Shown in pieces: positions 44,338 to 53,820 of a DNA stretch of 64,000 bases. Both the position numbers and the translations under genes were made by a program. The stretch spans positions 434,001 through 498,000 of the forward strand of contig NZ_CAXBBQ010000001.1 of NCBI RefSeq assembly GCF_963974575.1, written 5' to 3'. Source of the DNA: Sphingosinicella sp963974575. Lineage in GTDB: Bacteria > Pseudomonadota > Alphaproteobacteria > Sphingomonadales > Sphingomonadaceae. Every line of letters starts with the position of its first letter. Within the stretch, counting starts at the first letter, position 1. The notes under the pieces are model-generated. The model saw nothing but the letters and a program-made list of their open reading frames with translations. It made no database searches and was not told where the DNA came from.

Positions 44338-44983
44338 CGGCAGCCTCCCGGAAGCGCTCGATCCACGGCGCGATCGCCGCCGCCTTGGTCTTGAAGGCCG
44401 CGCGGTTGACGATCAATCTGCTCGTCACCTCGGCGATCTTCTCCACCTCGACGAGCCCGTTTTCCTTCAGCGTCCGCCCGCTCGACACGAGATCGACGAT
44501 GCGCTGCGTCAGGCCGAGCTTCGGCGCGAGTTCCATCGCGCCGTTCAGCTTCACGCACTCCGCCTGCACGCCTCGCGCCGCGAAGTGCTGACTGGTGAGG
44601 TTCGGGTACTTCGTCGCGACGCGCACGTGGCTCCAGCTGCGCGGATCGTCGCCCGCGGCCATCTCGGCGGGTTCCGCCACCGAAAGTCGGCAGCGCCCGA
44701 TGCCGAGGTCCACGGGCGCGTAGATCTCGGAGTAAGCGAACTCCATCAGCACGTCGTTCCCCGCGATGCCGAGGTCCGCCGCCCCGTGCGCCACGAAGGT
44801 CGCGACGTCGAACGCGCGCACGCGGATCAGCGAAAGCCCCGGCACGTTCGTGGCGAACTGCAGCGCGCGGCTGTTCTCGTCCGCGAATGCGGGTTCGGGC
44901 TTGATTCCAGCGCGCGCAAGCAGCGGCAACGCTTCCTCAAGGATGCGTCCCTTAGGGATTGCAAAGACCAGTTCCGTTTTCAT
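44327..44983 (-). CDS. hisG: ATP phosphoribosyltransferase, short form
   Basis: 218 residues from ATG 44983, which begins directly with MKTELVFAIPKGRI. The short form lacks the C-terminal ACT-like regulatory domain and needs HisZ; hisZ is not in the window. It starts histidine biosynthesis. The upstream frame is open but has no family similarity. Confidence 0.95.
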   Translation of the reverse strand: MKTELVFAIPKGRILEEALPLLARAGIKPEPAFADENSRALQFATNVPGLSLIRVRAFDVATFVAHGAADLGIAGNDVLMEFAYSEIYAPVDLGIGRCRLSVAEPAEMAAGDDPRSWSHVRVATKYPNLTSQHFAARGVQAECVKLNGAMELAPKLGLTQRIVDLVSSGRTLKENGLVEVEKIAEVTSRLIVNRAAFKTKAAAIAPWIERFREAAGAA

Positions 44984-45064
44984 CGCGACTGCCTGTAAAG
45001 AAGGCGGTGCTGCGCTGCAACGGAGTCGGCGGTTCGCCAGCGCGGATAAACATGCGGGGTGTGT

Positions 45065-45367
45065 ATGGTCGACTGGTGGTATTCGGGTCCGCAAATGGTC
45101 CGATTGTGGCGCATGTCGATGGAAACCTGGTCGGCCTCAATGGTCGTGATCGCTGAACGTAGCGCCATGCTCGGCAACGCGGCGATCTTCCCGGAAGCCT
45201 TCGATGCCAAGGAATTCAATCGCATGGTACCGGAAAAGGTCGATGCCTTCACGCGCGGCATGATGGGCGCGGCGCGTGCTCGCGACCCCATGGAGGCAGC
45301 CGAAAGCGCGCTTGCGCCCGTACACCGCCGCGTCACCGCAAACGCGCGGCGTCTCCGGCGCCGCTGA
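45065..45367 (+). CDS. Small conserved protein of unknown function
   Basis: 100 residues from ATG 45065, with GGGG five bases upstream. Trp/Met-rich N-terminus (VDWWYSGPQMVRLWRMSMETW), then a helical region. Resembles small phasin-like or granule-associated proteins only in general helix content. Divergent from hisG. No function can be given. Confidence 0.6.
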   Translation: MVDWWYSGPQMVRLWRMSMETWSASMVVIAERSAMLGNAAIFPEAFDAKEFNRMVPEKVDAFTRGMMGAARARDPMEAAESALAPVHRRVTANARRLRRR

Positions 45368-45428
45368 ACCCGTCTCCAACAGCAACCTTGCGTTTCTGCG
45401 CCTTTTCCGCCAAGGGCAGGCAGCATTT

Positions 45429-45446
45429 GCGGGCACGCTTGCCCGC
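45429..45446. promoter_or_regulatory. Short hairpin in the infA leader
   Basis: GCGGGCA-CGCT-TGCCCGC, 7-bp stem and 4-base loop, ending three bases before the AAGGAG of infA. Possibly a leader structure or terminator of the upstream gene. Confidence 0.3.
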
Positions 45447-45459
45447 GCAAGGAGACTGA

Positions 45460-45678
45460 ATGGCGAAGGAAGAACTTCTGGAAATGCGGGGGATAGTCAC
45501 CGAACTACTCCCCAACGCGATGTTCCGGGTCAAACTTGAAAACGATCACGAGATTCTGGGCCACACCGCCGGCAAGATGCGCAAGAACCGCATTCGCGTG
45601 CTCGTCGGCGACGAAGTGCTCGTCGAACTGACGCCCTACGACCTCACCAAGGGCCGCATCACCTACCGCTTCAAATAA
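45460..45678 (+). CDS. infA: Translation initiation factor IF-1
   Basis: 72 residues, full-length S1/OB fold (MRGIVTELLPNAMFRVKLEN...GKMRKNRIRVLVGDEV). AAGGAG stands correctly before the ATG. Followed by maf in 11 bp, a common alphaproteobacterial order. Confidence 0.98.
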   Translation: MAKEELLEMRGIVTELLPNAMFRVKLENDHEILGHTAGKMRKNRIRVLVGDEVLVELTPYDLTKGRITYRFK

Positions 45679-45689
45679 CGGAACTGTTT

Positions 45690-46268
45690 GTGCCGGCGCT
45701 GGTCCTTGCCTCATCGAGCCCGCGCCGCCGCGCCCTTCTCGAACAGATCGGCATCGTTCCGGCGCGCACGCTTTCGCCCGACATCGACGAAACGCCTCGG
45801 CGCGGCGAGCTGCCGCGGGACTATGCCGTGCGCCTGGCTGCCGAGAAGGCTGCCGCCGTGTCGCGGGAGCCAGGCGAGGCGGTGATCGCGGGCGACACCA
45901 CGGTCGCCGCAGGCCGCCGTATCCTGCCGCCCGCCGACACCGACGAGATCGTCCGGCAATGCCTCACGCTGCTTTCGGGGCGGCGGCACCGTGTTTTCAG
46001 CGCTGTTGCGGTCATCGATGCGGAGGGGCGCCTGCGCCAGCGTGTTGCCGAAACCATCGTCACCTTCAAGCGGCTCTCGGCTGCTGAGATCGATGCCTAT
46101 GTTCGCGCGGGCGAAGGGTGCGGCAAGGCCGGGGGCTATGCGATCCAGGGCCGCGCCGCCGCCTTCGTGCGCTTCCTCTCCGGCAGCTATTCGGGTGTCG
46201 TCGGTTTGCCGCTTTACGAGACGTCGGCGCTTCTCGCCGCGTCCGGTATTGTCCCCTCCGATGGCTGA
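45690..46268 (+). CDS. maf: Maf-family nucleotide pyrophosphatase
   Basis: 192 residues, GTG start. LASSSPRRRALLEQIG and AGDTTVAAG are the Maf signature, and the later GKAGGYAIQG and GSYSGVVGLPLYET are intact. It hydrolyses non-canonical or UTP-like nucleotides. The 3' end overlaps the RNase gene by eight bases. Confidence 0.93.
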   Translation: MPALVLASSSPRRRALLEQIGIVPARTLSPDIDETPRRGELPRDYAVRLAAEKAAAVSREPGEAVIAGDTTVAAGRRILPPADTDEIVRQCLTLLSGRRHRVFSAVAVIDAEGRLRQRVAETIVTFKRLSAAEIDAYVRAGEGCGKAGGYAIQGRAAAFVRFLSGSYSGVVGLPLYETSALLAASGIVPSDG

Positions 46269-47238
46269 ATGGCTGATCGAGCGCGGCATCGGCGAAACCC
46301 GCGCCGCGCTCATCGAGGCCGGCGCGATCGCCGAAATGCGGATCGTGCGCGAAGGCGGCCCCCGCGCGGGCGAGATATGGGATGCGCGGCTGACGGCGAA
46401 GCTGGGCGCGCGGCGCGGCATCGTGCTGCTGGGCGATCACGAAGCGCTGCTTGAACCCGTTCCCGCCGATCTTGCCGAAGGCGGGCTCGTGCGGGTCATC
46501 GTGGCGCGCGAGCCGATCCCGGAGCGCGGTCGTCCCCGGCTTGCGAAGGTGCGGGCGCAAGGCGCTGCGGGCGCGGTGCCCGGGCGGATCACGGCGCCCG
46601 CGTTCGATCCGCCGAGTGCGCGCGCACTCGGCCACGGCGAAGCGCTGGATCACTACGGATGGGGAGAGGCGATTGCGCAGGCGGAAAGCGGCCATGTCGC
46701 ATTTACCGGCGGCAGCCTCGCCATCGTGCCGACCCCGGCGATGACGACCATCGATATCGATGGCGATCTCCCGGCCGTGGACCTCGCGATGGCCGGGGTT
46801 CGCGCCGCCGTCGCTGCGATCCGCCGGTTCGACATCGGCGGCTCCATCTGCATCGACCTGCCGACGCTGCGCGACAAGGTCGCACGCCAGGCTGCAGGTG
46901 ACCTCGTCGACAGCCTGCTCCCGCAGCCCTTCGAGCGCACAGCGGTGAACGGCTTCGGTTTCTTGCAGATCGTCCGCCCGCGCCCGCGCGCTTCGATCAT
47001 CGAGCTTGTGCAGAATGCACGGCTCGAAACCGCCGCGCTTGCGCTCCTACACCTTGCCACGCGGACGCCGGGGGCAGGGCCGCGCACGCTCACCGCCGCA
47101 CCACGCGTCGTCACATGGCTGCGCGCGCACGCGCCGTTGGTCACCGAACTCGAACGCCATATCGGTGCGCAGGTCGTGCTGGCCGAAGATGCCGCGCTCG
47201 CGCTACAAGCCGGTTATGTCCATGCCGCCCAAAGCTGA
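46261..47238 (+). CDS. Small RNase E/G-like protein
   Basis: 325 residues from ATG 46261. RNase E/G core pieces: the ALGHGEALDHYGWGEA region and FDIGGSICIDLPTLRDK near the metal site (DIGG, D), but no S1 or C-terminal scaffold. This short form is common in sphingomonads beside maf and yacG. RNA processing is inferred. Confidence 0.85.
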   Translation: MAEWLIERGIGETRAALIEAGAIAEMRIVREGGPRAGEIWDARLTAKLGARRGIVLLGDHEALLEPVPADLAEGGLVRVIVAREPIPERGRPRLAKVRAQGAAGAVPGRITAPAFDPPSARALGHGEALDHYGWGEAIAQAESGHVAFTGGSLAIVPTPAMTTIDIDGDLPAVDLAMAGVRAAVAAIRRFDIGGSICIDLPTLRDKVARQAAGDLVDSLLPQPFERTAVNGFGFLQIVRPRPRASIIELVQNARLETAALALLHLATRTPGAGPRTLTAAPRVVTWLRAHAPLVTELERHIGAQVVLAEDAALALQAGYVHAAQS

Positions 47239-47398
47239 CTCGCGCCTTGGCCGCTGCCCCGTTTGCGGCAAGCCCGAAACGCCCGCGCACAAGCCGTTCT
47301 GCTCGCAGCTCTGCCGCGACCGCGACCTCATTTCGTGGCTCGACGAACGCTACCGCGTGCCCGTGCATTCCGATGAGGAGCCCCCTGCCGAGGATTGA
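47222..47398 (+). CDS. yacG: DNA gyrase inhibitor YacG
   Basis: 58 residues; zinc finger CPVCGKP...FCSQLCRDRDLISWL. ATG 47222 lies in the 3' end of the RNase gene (17 bp overlap), and another ATG two codons earlier is possible. YacG binds GyrB. Followed after 70 bp by tRNA-Phe. Confidence 0.9.
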   Translation: MPPKADSRLGRCPVCGKPETPAHKPFCSQLCRDRDLISWLDERYRVPVHSDEEPPAED

Positions 47399-47468
47399 CG
47401 CGCGGGTGCTGGACAAGCCCTGCGCAGGCCATTAAGAGGCGCGCTTCATTCCGCGTTCGCCGGAATGT

Positions 47469-47544
47469 GCCCGGGTAGCTCAGTTGGTAGAGCATGCGAC
47501 TGAAAATCGCAGTGTCGGCGGTTCGACTCCGTCCCCGGGCACCA
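47469..47544 (+). tRNA. tRNA-Phe (GAA)
   Basis: 76 nt cloverleaf: acceptor GCCCGGG with CCCGGGC, D-loop AGTTGGTAGA, anticodon arm GCGAC-TGAAAAT with GAA, T-arm GTTCGACTC and encoded CCA. The 3' end faces the integrase and is the probable island attachment site. Confidence 0.97.
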
Positions 47545-47600
47545 TCGCCTTTTCCGCACACATCCGCAGGCGTCCAAAAAACGGCAGAATTCTGCGCCTT

Positions 47601-47698
47601 TTGACGGTACATTGTCCGCTCGTGACCGTCCCAGTTTGTTGTCAACTTTTGCTGCTGACGGTACATTGACGGTACATTTTTTGGGAAATGTACCGTCA
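47601..47698 (+). repeat. Three direct and one inverted copy of TGACGGTACATT
   Basis: Direct copies start at 47602, 47656 and 47667; an inverted copy AATGTACCGTCA ends on the A of the integrase ATG (47687-47698). Two similar copies lie at 58581-58602. The 11-bp phasing and place beside the integrase fit arm-type binding sites or an autoregulatory site. Confidence 0.7.
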
Positions 47699-48948
47699 TG
47701 CTGACTGATGCCGTCATTCGCAGACTGAAGTGTCGGGAGAAGCCCTACAAGGTTGCCGACATGTACGGGCTGTACCTGCTGATGCATCCGAATGGCGCAC
47801 GTTACTGGCGTTTCGATTACCGTCATGCGGGCAAGCGGGGCACCTTGGCGCTGGGCATCTATCCTGAGGTCTCCCTTAAAGAAGCGCGGGAAAAGCGCGC
47901 GAATGCGGGCAAAATGCTCGACAAGGGGCTGAACCCGTCCGCCTACAAGAAGCTGACCAGCGGCATCGCTTCCCTCGAGGGCGGTGATTCGTTCAAGGCG
48001 GTGGCCGATGAGTGGCTCGCGAAAATCGAAGCGGAAGGACGCGCGACGGCGACCATGGAGAAGCTGCGCTGGCTTCTCAGCTTTGCAGAACCGCTTATCG
48101 GGACGTGCCCGATTGGAAAGCTGACCGCGCCTGACTTTTTGACGGTGCTGCGGACTGTCGAAGTGCGCGGCCGGTATGAAACGGCACGGCGGCTGAGGAG
48201 CACCTTCAGCAGTGTGCTTCGCTATGCGATTGCAACGGGGCTCGCCAAGCGGGATGTGACGGTCGACCTTCGCGGTGCGCTCATCGCTCCCAAGGTCACA
48301 CATCGCGCGGCCATCGTCGAACCCGCCAAGGTTGGCGCACTACTCCGCGCGATCGAAGGCTACGAAGGTCAGCCTGCGGTCGAGTATGCGCTGAAAATTG
48401 CGCCGCATGTGTTCGTTCGGCCCGGTGAACTCAGGAACGCCGAATGGGACGAGTTTGATGCGGACGAGGCCGTTTGGACGATACCCGCTTCGAAAATGAA
48501 GATGGGGCGGGAGCATAAGGTGCCGCTCTCGAAGCAGGTCGTGGACCTTCTTGAGCGCCTGTATGCGATCACCGGAAACTCTCGCTATCTGTTCCCGAGC
48601 GTGAGGACGAACGACCGGCCGATCTCCGAAAACACCATCAACGCCGCGTTGCGGCGTCTCGGCTATGACAAGACCGAGATGACCGGCCACGGCTTTCGCG
48701 CGCTCGCGAGCACGCTTCTGAATGAAAGCCGCAGATGGCATCCGGACGCGATCGAACGGCAGCTGGCGCACATGGAAAGCAACAACGTCCGCCGCGCCTA
48801 TCTTCGCGGCGAACACTGGGCCGAGCGCGTCCGAATGATGCAATATTGGTCGGATCACCTCGACAAGTTGCGCAGGGCGAACGTCGTTCGAGGCAAGTTC
48901 ACGAAGGATAACCGCCATCCGCCCTTCGGACGGATGAAGTCTGTTTGA
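47698..48948 (+). CDS. Tyrosine integrase, P4/tRNA type
   Basis: 416 residues. N-terminal DUF4102 arm-binding domain (about 1-90), SAM-like core-binding domain, and a C-terminal catalytic domain with Arg241, His331-x2-Arg334, His358 and Tyr368. The start lies 154 bp past tRNA-Phe in the usual orientation, so it drives integration into that tRNA. No excisionase is recognised. Confidence 0.93.
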   Translation: MLTDAVIRRLKCREKPYKVADMYGLYLLMHPNGARYWRFDYRHAGKRGTLALGIYPEVSLKEAREKRANAGKMLDKGLNPSAYKKLTSGIASLEGGDSFKAVADEWLAKIEAEGRATATMEKLRWLLSFAEPLIGTCPIGKLTAPDFLTVLRTVEVRGRYETARRLRSTFSSVLRYAIATGLAKRDVTVDLRGALIAPKVTHRAAIVEPAKVGALLRAIEGYEGQPAVEYALKIAPHVFVRPGELRNAEWDEFDADEAVWTIPASKMKMGREHKVPLSKQVVDLLERLYAITGNSRYLFPSVRTNDRPISENTINAALRRLGYDKTEMTGHGFRALASTLLNESRRWHPDAIERQLAHMESNNVRRAYLRGEHWAERVRMMQYWSDHLDKLRRANVVRGKFTKDNRHPPFGRMKSV

Positions 48949-49059
48949 TCCGGCTCCCGCGCGGTGTGTGCGGGTCGCTTTGCCTTTGGTCCGGCCGCGC
49001 CGGTCCTGCAACCCGCATGGCGGGTCTTTCACTTCGTTGCAGCCCTTCGGGTGCAGGCC

Positions 49060-49076
49060 CGGCCCTTGGGGCCGGA
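49060..49076. other. Hairpin in the integrase/sigma-like intergenic region
   Basis: Perfect 7-bp stem CCGGCCC-TTG-GGGCCGG about 110 bp past the integrase stop. There is no T-run, so termination or leader folding cannot be separated. The rest of the 195-bp gap holds no gene. Confidence 0.3.
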
Positions 49077-49143
49077 CCTGTCGGCGCTCCGCCGCCCACC
49101 CCGCTCTTCCGCCGGGTGCGGCTGTTGGAGAGGGAGAAGAGGG

Positions 49144-49542
49144 ATGGAGCAGCCTATCAATGGAACCGCCGTGCCGCAGGATATGGACCGGCTGTCGGTG
49201 ATGCGGCGCGTGCTCGACGGCCTGCCTGAAACGACGCTGATCGTGTTCATGGCGCACCGGGTCGAAGGCAAGTGCTACGCCGAGATCGCGCGAGAAATGG
49301 GCATCAGCGAATGGCGTGTCGAGCGCCACATGGTGCGCGCGATCAGCCGGATCGCGGACGTCGGCGCACGCTATCGGACGGCGTTTCTGGCGCTTGACCC
49401 CGTGTCGCGGCAGTTGCTGGAGCTGGCTTGGGACGGGCTCTCGCATGACCGGATCGCCGTGCGGCTCGGTCGTACCTTGGATGAGGTCGAGACCCGCATG
49501 GCGGATGCACTGGTGGCCTTGGATGAGGCCACAACCCTCTGA
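49144..49542 (+). CDS. Protein with two sigma-region-4-like helix-turn-helix units
   Basis: 132 residues from ATG 49144, with a GA-rich ribosome site. The first unit (about 24-67, LPETTLIVFMAHRVEGKCYAEIAREMGISE) resembles sigma-70 region 4. A second similar unit follows (about 80-125, LDPVSRQLLELAWDGLSHDRIAVRLGRTLDEV). No region 2 is present, so it is not a full sigma factor. Next to the integrase it could regulate island genes. Its stop codon is in the loop of a hairpin (49527-49558). Confidence 0.6.
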   Translation: MEQPINGTAVPQDMDRLSVMRRVLDGLPETTLIVFMAHRVEGKCYAEIAREMGISEWRVERHMVRAISRIADVGARYRTAFLALDPVSRQLLELAWDGLSHDRIAVRLGRTLDEVETRMADALVALDEATTL

Positions 49543-49558
49543 TCAGGGGGTTGTGGCC
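49527..49558. terminator. Hairpin spanning the stop of the sigma-like gene
   Basis: 11-bp stem GGCCACAACCC/GGGTTGTGGCC with a 10-base loop that contains the TGA. No following T-run. Possibly a terminator or 3' stabiliser. Confidence 0.4.
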
Positions 49559-49614
49559 GTAGCGCCCTGTTCTTGCAGTGCAAAGTCACGCCCCAGTTGC
49601 TAGGAAGGTCTCGT

Positions 49615-50199
49615 ATGCGCACCGACCTCGATCATCTGCCGCCCGCCAAGCAGCGCGAGCTTGAGCGCGTGCTCGAGGTTCTGTTCGCAGGCTTCGAGGA
49701 AGCCACCGCGCTCGCCACGCAGGCATGGAAGAAGAAGGGCCGCATCCTCAAGGTCGTGCTCTACGGCAGCTACGCGCGCGGCGGCTGGGTCGACGAGCCG
49801 CACACCGCCAAGGGCTACAAATCCGACTTCGACCTGCTTGTTGTCGTCAACGACAAACGCCTCACCGACCGCATCCCCTACTGGGAGAAGGCCGAGGACC
49901 AGCTGATGCGCGAGTATGGCATCACCAAGACGCTGAAGACCCCGGTGAACTTCATCGTGCACACGCTGCAGGAGGTGAACGACGGCCTCGCGCACGGCCG
50001 CTATTTCTTTATGGACGTCGCGAAAGACGGCATCGCGCTCTACCAGAGCGACGACACGCCGTTCCATACGCCGAAGCCCAACCCGCCTTCCTCGACTGGT
50101 GGAAGGAGCTGGGCCCCGAGCACTATCAGGGTCATGAAGTCTATCTGCGCACAGCGACCTCGGTGGACGCGAAGGGTTGGGCGACGTTCGGCCATGTGA
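49615..50199 (+). pseudogene. Truncated MNT-HEPN nucleotidyltransferase
   Basis: From ATG 49615 the first about 155 residues are a nucleotidyltransferase: GSYARGGWVDE, then the Asp pair in SDFDLLVVV. The C-terminal HEPN domain expected of this family is missing. Around 50080 the frame runs into boxB out of frame and ends after 40 foreign residues. MNT-HEPN proteins act in toxin/antitoxin-like and defence modules. A deletion has fused its 5' part to boxB. Confidence 0.75.
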
Positions 50200-51392
50200 A
50201 GATGCCCGACTATCGGTGGGGGATCTTCCTGGCCGACAAGCAGCAGGAGCGCACGATCGGGTTCGGCGACTTCAAGGGCAAACCGGTCTGGCAACAGGTG
50301 CCTTCCGAATATCGTTCGGTGCTGCGCCGCCTGATCGTGACCCAGGGCGATACCGAGCCGGCCTCGGTCGAGCAGCAGCGATTGCTCGCACTGACCGCAC
50401 CGTCGCTCTACGACATGCGCAACCTGTTTCAGGTCAATGTTGAGGAAGGGCGCCACCTCTGGGCGATGGTGTACTTGCTCCACGCCTATTTCGGCCGCGA
50501 CGGACGCGAGGAAGCGGAAGACATGCTGTATCGCCATTCGGGCGATATCGACAATCCGCGTATCCTGGGCACCTTCAACGAGCCGATCGACGACTGGTTG
50601 TCGTTCTTCATGTTCACCTATTTCACCGACCGCGACGGCAAATATCAGCTCAAGTCGCTCGCCGAGAGCGGCTTCGATCCGCTCGCCCGTACATGCAAAT
50701 TCATGCTGACCGAAGAAGCGCACCACATGTTCGTGGGCGAGACCGGGATCGGACGCATCGTCAAGCGCACGCTGGAAGAGATGCAAAAGCTGAGAGCCGA
50801 TGATCCGGAGACCCTGCGCAAGGCGGGCGTCATCGATCTGCCGCTGCTGCAGCGCTATATCAACTTCTGGTATTCCTCTGCACTCGACCTGTTCGGCGCC
50901 GAAATCTCGTCCAATGCCGCGAACTATTTCGCCAACGGGCTGAAGGGGCGGCCCGACGAAGAGACGTTCGAGGATCATGACGCGAGCGGCACCATCGAGC
51001 TGCTCGATACGCCGGACGGGGAGCAGGAGGTGCCGACCCGCAACGCGATGAACTTCATCACCCGGTCTGCCTATATCCGCGATTGCCAGGTCGGCTTCAC
51101 CCGTTGGAATCGAACGATCGCCAAGGCCGGTTTCGACTTCGAGCTGGCGCTGCCGTCCCAGCGGTTCAATCGCAAGGTCGGTCTGTGGTCCGGTTCCGAT
51201 TTCGGCATCGACGGAAAGCCGGCATCGCGCGACGAGATCGAGATCGCGCTGCCGGGCGAGCGCGACCGTGCCTATGTGAAGTCGCTGATGGTGCCGGTGA
51301 CCGAGATCGGCAAATGCGCCAACTGGATCGCGCCGCCCGATCGCGGGATCAACAATCATGGCTTCGATTATGAGTATGTCCGCGCGGCCTGA
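50079..51392 (+). pseudogene. boxB: Benzoyl-CoA 2,3-epoxidase BoxB, 5'-truncated
   Basis: About 437 residues match BoxB from QPAFLDWWKELG to the C-terminus. Diiron ligands are kept in VEEGRHLW and TEEAHHMF. Roughly the first 30 residues and the native start are gone at the junction with the MNT-HEPN gene. No start codon lies in frame near the junction; the first are GTG 50163 and ATG 50202, inside conserved sequence. BoxB epoxidises benzoyl-CoA with BoxA. The rest of the frame is intact, so loss is recent or a shortened protein is made. Confidence 0.82.
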
Positions 51393-51491
51393 CCGCGCTG
51401 TTCGATGAGGAAGGCCGGCGGGCGGGCCCGCCCGTCGGCGTCCGCAACCATGGTCAAGAGCGTCAGCAAATGACGCCGATGCGGAGGGTGT

Positions 51492-53057
51492 GTGAAGAAT
51501 AGCGCCGAGGCGCGGCGGATCGAGGATCTGCCGGAAGAATTCAACGGTGCGGTCGATCTGATCGAGCCGAACCTTGCCGGCGGCCGAGCCGCCAAGACGG
51601 CGATCGTCGACCGAAACGGCGCGACCAGCTATGCCGCGCTCGCAGATCGTATCGCACGCATGGCCGGGGTGTTTGATCGCCTCGGCGTGGTACGCGAGCA
51701 GCGCGTGCTGCTCTGCCTTCTCGACACCGTCGATTTTCCGACGGTGTTTCTCGGGGCCATCCGGGCCGGCGTGGTGCCGGTGCCGCTCAACACGCTATTG
51801 GTTGCGGAAGACTATCGCTGGATCCTCGAGAACAGCCGAGCGGCGGCGGTGTTCGTATCGCACGAACTCAGCTATCACTGGACCGAGATCGCTAAGGATT
51901 TTTCGCATGTCCGCTTCGTCTCGAGCGGTGACGGACCGTGGGAGCCGCTCGAGGAGATGATCGCTTCGGGCAATCCGGCGGCGCTTGCAGCCGACACCCA
52001 TCGCGACGACATCGCCTTTTGGCTCTACACTTCCGGATCCACCGGCCGGCCAAAGGGCGCGATGCACAGCCATGGATCGATGCGGCTCACTGCCAACCTG
52101 TTTGGCATCGGCGTGGTTGGATTTCGGGAGGACGATGTCGTCCTGTCGGTGGCCAAGCAGTTCTTCGCCTATGGCCTCGGCAATTCGTTGAGCTTCGTTT
52201 ACGCGGCAGGGGCCACCGCCATATTGTTCGACGGACGGGCCACGCCCGACGCGATCTCCTCGCTGATCAAGACGCATGGCGTCAGCGTGCTGTGCGGCGT
52301 GCCGACCTTCTTCGCGGGCTGGTTCGCTTCGGGCGCGACGCCGACACGTGACGAGGCACCCCGATTGCGCATCGCCACCTCGGCCGGCGAATGCCTTCCA
52401 GCCCATCTCGGCGAAGCGTTTCGCGAGCGTTTCGGCGGCGACATCATCGACGGCCTGGGCTCGACCGAGATGCTGCATGTCTACCTCGCGCAGTCTCCGG
52501 GGTCTGTCCGATACGGATGCACCGGGAAGGCTGTGCCCGGATACGAATTGCGCATCGTCGACGAAGGCGGGCGGGAGGTTGCCTCGGGCGAGCTCGGCGA
52601 GTTGCAGGTGCGCGGTCCCACCGTGGCGCTTGGCTATTGGCGCAACCGCCCCAAATCGCGCGCGACCTTTCAAGGCGAATGGATGCGCACCGGCGACAAA
52701 TATTCCTGCGATGCCGATGGATGGTACAGCTATGGCGGCCGCAGCGACGACATGCTGAAAGTCGGCGGTATCTATGTATCGCCGATCGAGGTCGAGGAGG
52801 CGCTTGTCTGCCATTCCTCAGTGCTCGAGGTCGCAGTGGTGGGCGCGCCGGATGCCGATGGTCTGATCAAGCCGCGAGCGCATGTCGTGGTGCGGCCCGG
52901 AGAGCAGGCCGGAGACGAGCTTGAAGCAGAGCTCAAGGCGCATGTGAAGTCGATGCTCGCGCCCTATAAATATCCGCGCTGGATCGTCTTTGCCGACGAA
53001 TTACCGAAGACTGCGACGGGCAAGATCCAGCGCTACCGGTTACGCGAGACGGCATGA
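51492..53057 (+). CDS. Benzoate-CoA ligase
   Basis: 521 residues, GTG start with GGAGGG close upstream. LYTSGSTGRPKGAMHSH, DGLGSTEMLH, the YKYPRWI-type C-terminus and TATGKIQRYR are typical of the benzoate-CoA ligase group (BclA/BadA). It makes benzoyl-CoA, the substrate of BoxAB. It lies 99 bp behind boxB and overlaps the hydrolase by four bases. Confidence 0.9.
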   Translation: MKNSAEARRIEDLPEEFNGAVDLIEPNLAGGRAAKTAIVDRNGATSYAALADRIARMAGVFDRLGVVREQRVLLCLLDTVDFPTVFLGAIRAGVVPVPLNTLLVAEDYRWILENSRAAAVFVSHELSYHWTEIAKDFSHVRFVSSGDGPWEPLEEMIASGNPAALAADTHRDDIAFWLYTSGSTGRPKGAMHSHGSMRLTANLFGIGVVGFREDDVVLSVAKQFFAYGLGNSLSFVYAAGATAILFDGRATPDAISSLIKTHGVSVLCGVPTFFAGWFASGATPTRDEAPRLRIATSAGECLPAHLGEAFRERFGGDIIDGLGSTEMLHVYLAQSPGSVRYGCTGKAVPGYELRIVDEGGREVASGELGELQVRGPTVALGYWRNRPKSRATFQGEWMRTGDKYSCDADGWYSYGGRSDDMLKVGGIYVSPIEVEEALVCHSSVLEVAVVGAPDADGLIKPRAHVVVRPGEQAGDELEAELKAHVKSMLAPYKYPRWIVFADELPKTATGKIQRYRLRETA

Positions 53058-53818
53058 TCCGCGAGACGTTGGAGTTGAATGGCGCCAAGCTCGAATTCGC
53101 GCTCTGGACGGGCATCCGGTCTGGACGATTGCCGATCCTGCTGATGCATGAAGGCCTTGGGTCGGTCAGGCTGTGGAAGAACTTTCCCGAGGCCCTGGCC
53201 GAGGCGACCGGCCGCGAGGTGATTGCCTGGTCGCGCCAGGGGCACGGCTGGAGCGATCCGATCTTCGAGCCGCGTCGGCCGGACTATATGCACCGTGAGG
53301 CGGAACTGCTTCCGGTGTTCCATCGACAGCTGGGCCTTCCCCGCGCGCACTGGCTGGGGCACAGCGATGGCGGCTCGATCGCGCTGATCGGTGCGTCATG
53401 GTATCCGGAGCTGGCGGTATCCCTCATCCTCGAGGCGCCGCATGTCTTCGTCGAGGACGTGACGGTATCGAGCATCGCGACGATCGGTGCTTCCTATGTG
53501 GCATCCGGCATGGGTGAGCGGATGCAGCGCTATCACGCCGATCCGGATCACATTTTTCGTAAATGGAACGATATCTGGCTCGATCCAGCGTTCCGCGACT
53601 GGAATATCGAGGCACTGTTGCCGCGGATTCATGCTCCCGCGCTGCTGATCCAGGGCCGTGACGACGAATATGGCACGATGGAGCAGCTCGACCGGATCGC
53701 CGCGGTGCTGCCCGCGACCCAGCGGCTCGAACTCGACGGTTGCGGTCATTCGCCGCATCGCGACCAGGCGGCCGCGGTGATCGCCGCAATATGCGATTTT
53801 CTCAAGGACAGGGACTGA
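53054..53818 (+). CDS. Alpha/beta hydrolase of the box cluster
   Basis: 254 residues, ATGA overlap with the ligase. Nucleophile GHSDGGS, acid near GRDDEYG and His in GCGHSPHRD. Such hydrolases accompany benzoyl-CoA epoxidase clusters and may be thioesterases or lactonases. The substrate is unknown. Confidence 0.82.
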   Translation: MIRETLELNGAKLEFALWTGIRSGRLPILLMHEGLGSVRLWKNFPEALAEATGREVIAWSRQGHGWSDPIFEPRRPDYMHREAELLPVFHRQLGLPRAHWLGHSDGGSIALIGASWYPELAVSLILEAPHVFVEDVTVSSIATIGASYVASGMGERMQRYHADPDHIFRKWNDIWLDPAFRDWNIEALLPRIHAPALLIQGRDDEYGTMEQLDRIAAVLPATQRLELDGCGHSPHRDQAAAVIAAICDFLKDRD

Positions 53819-53820
53819 AC

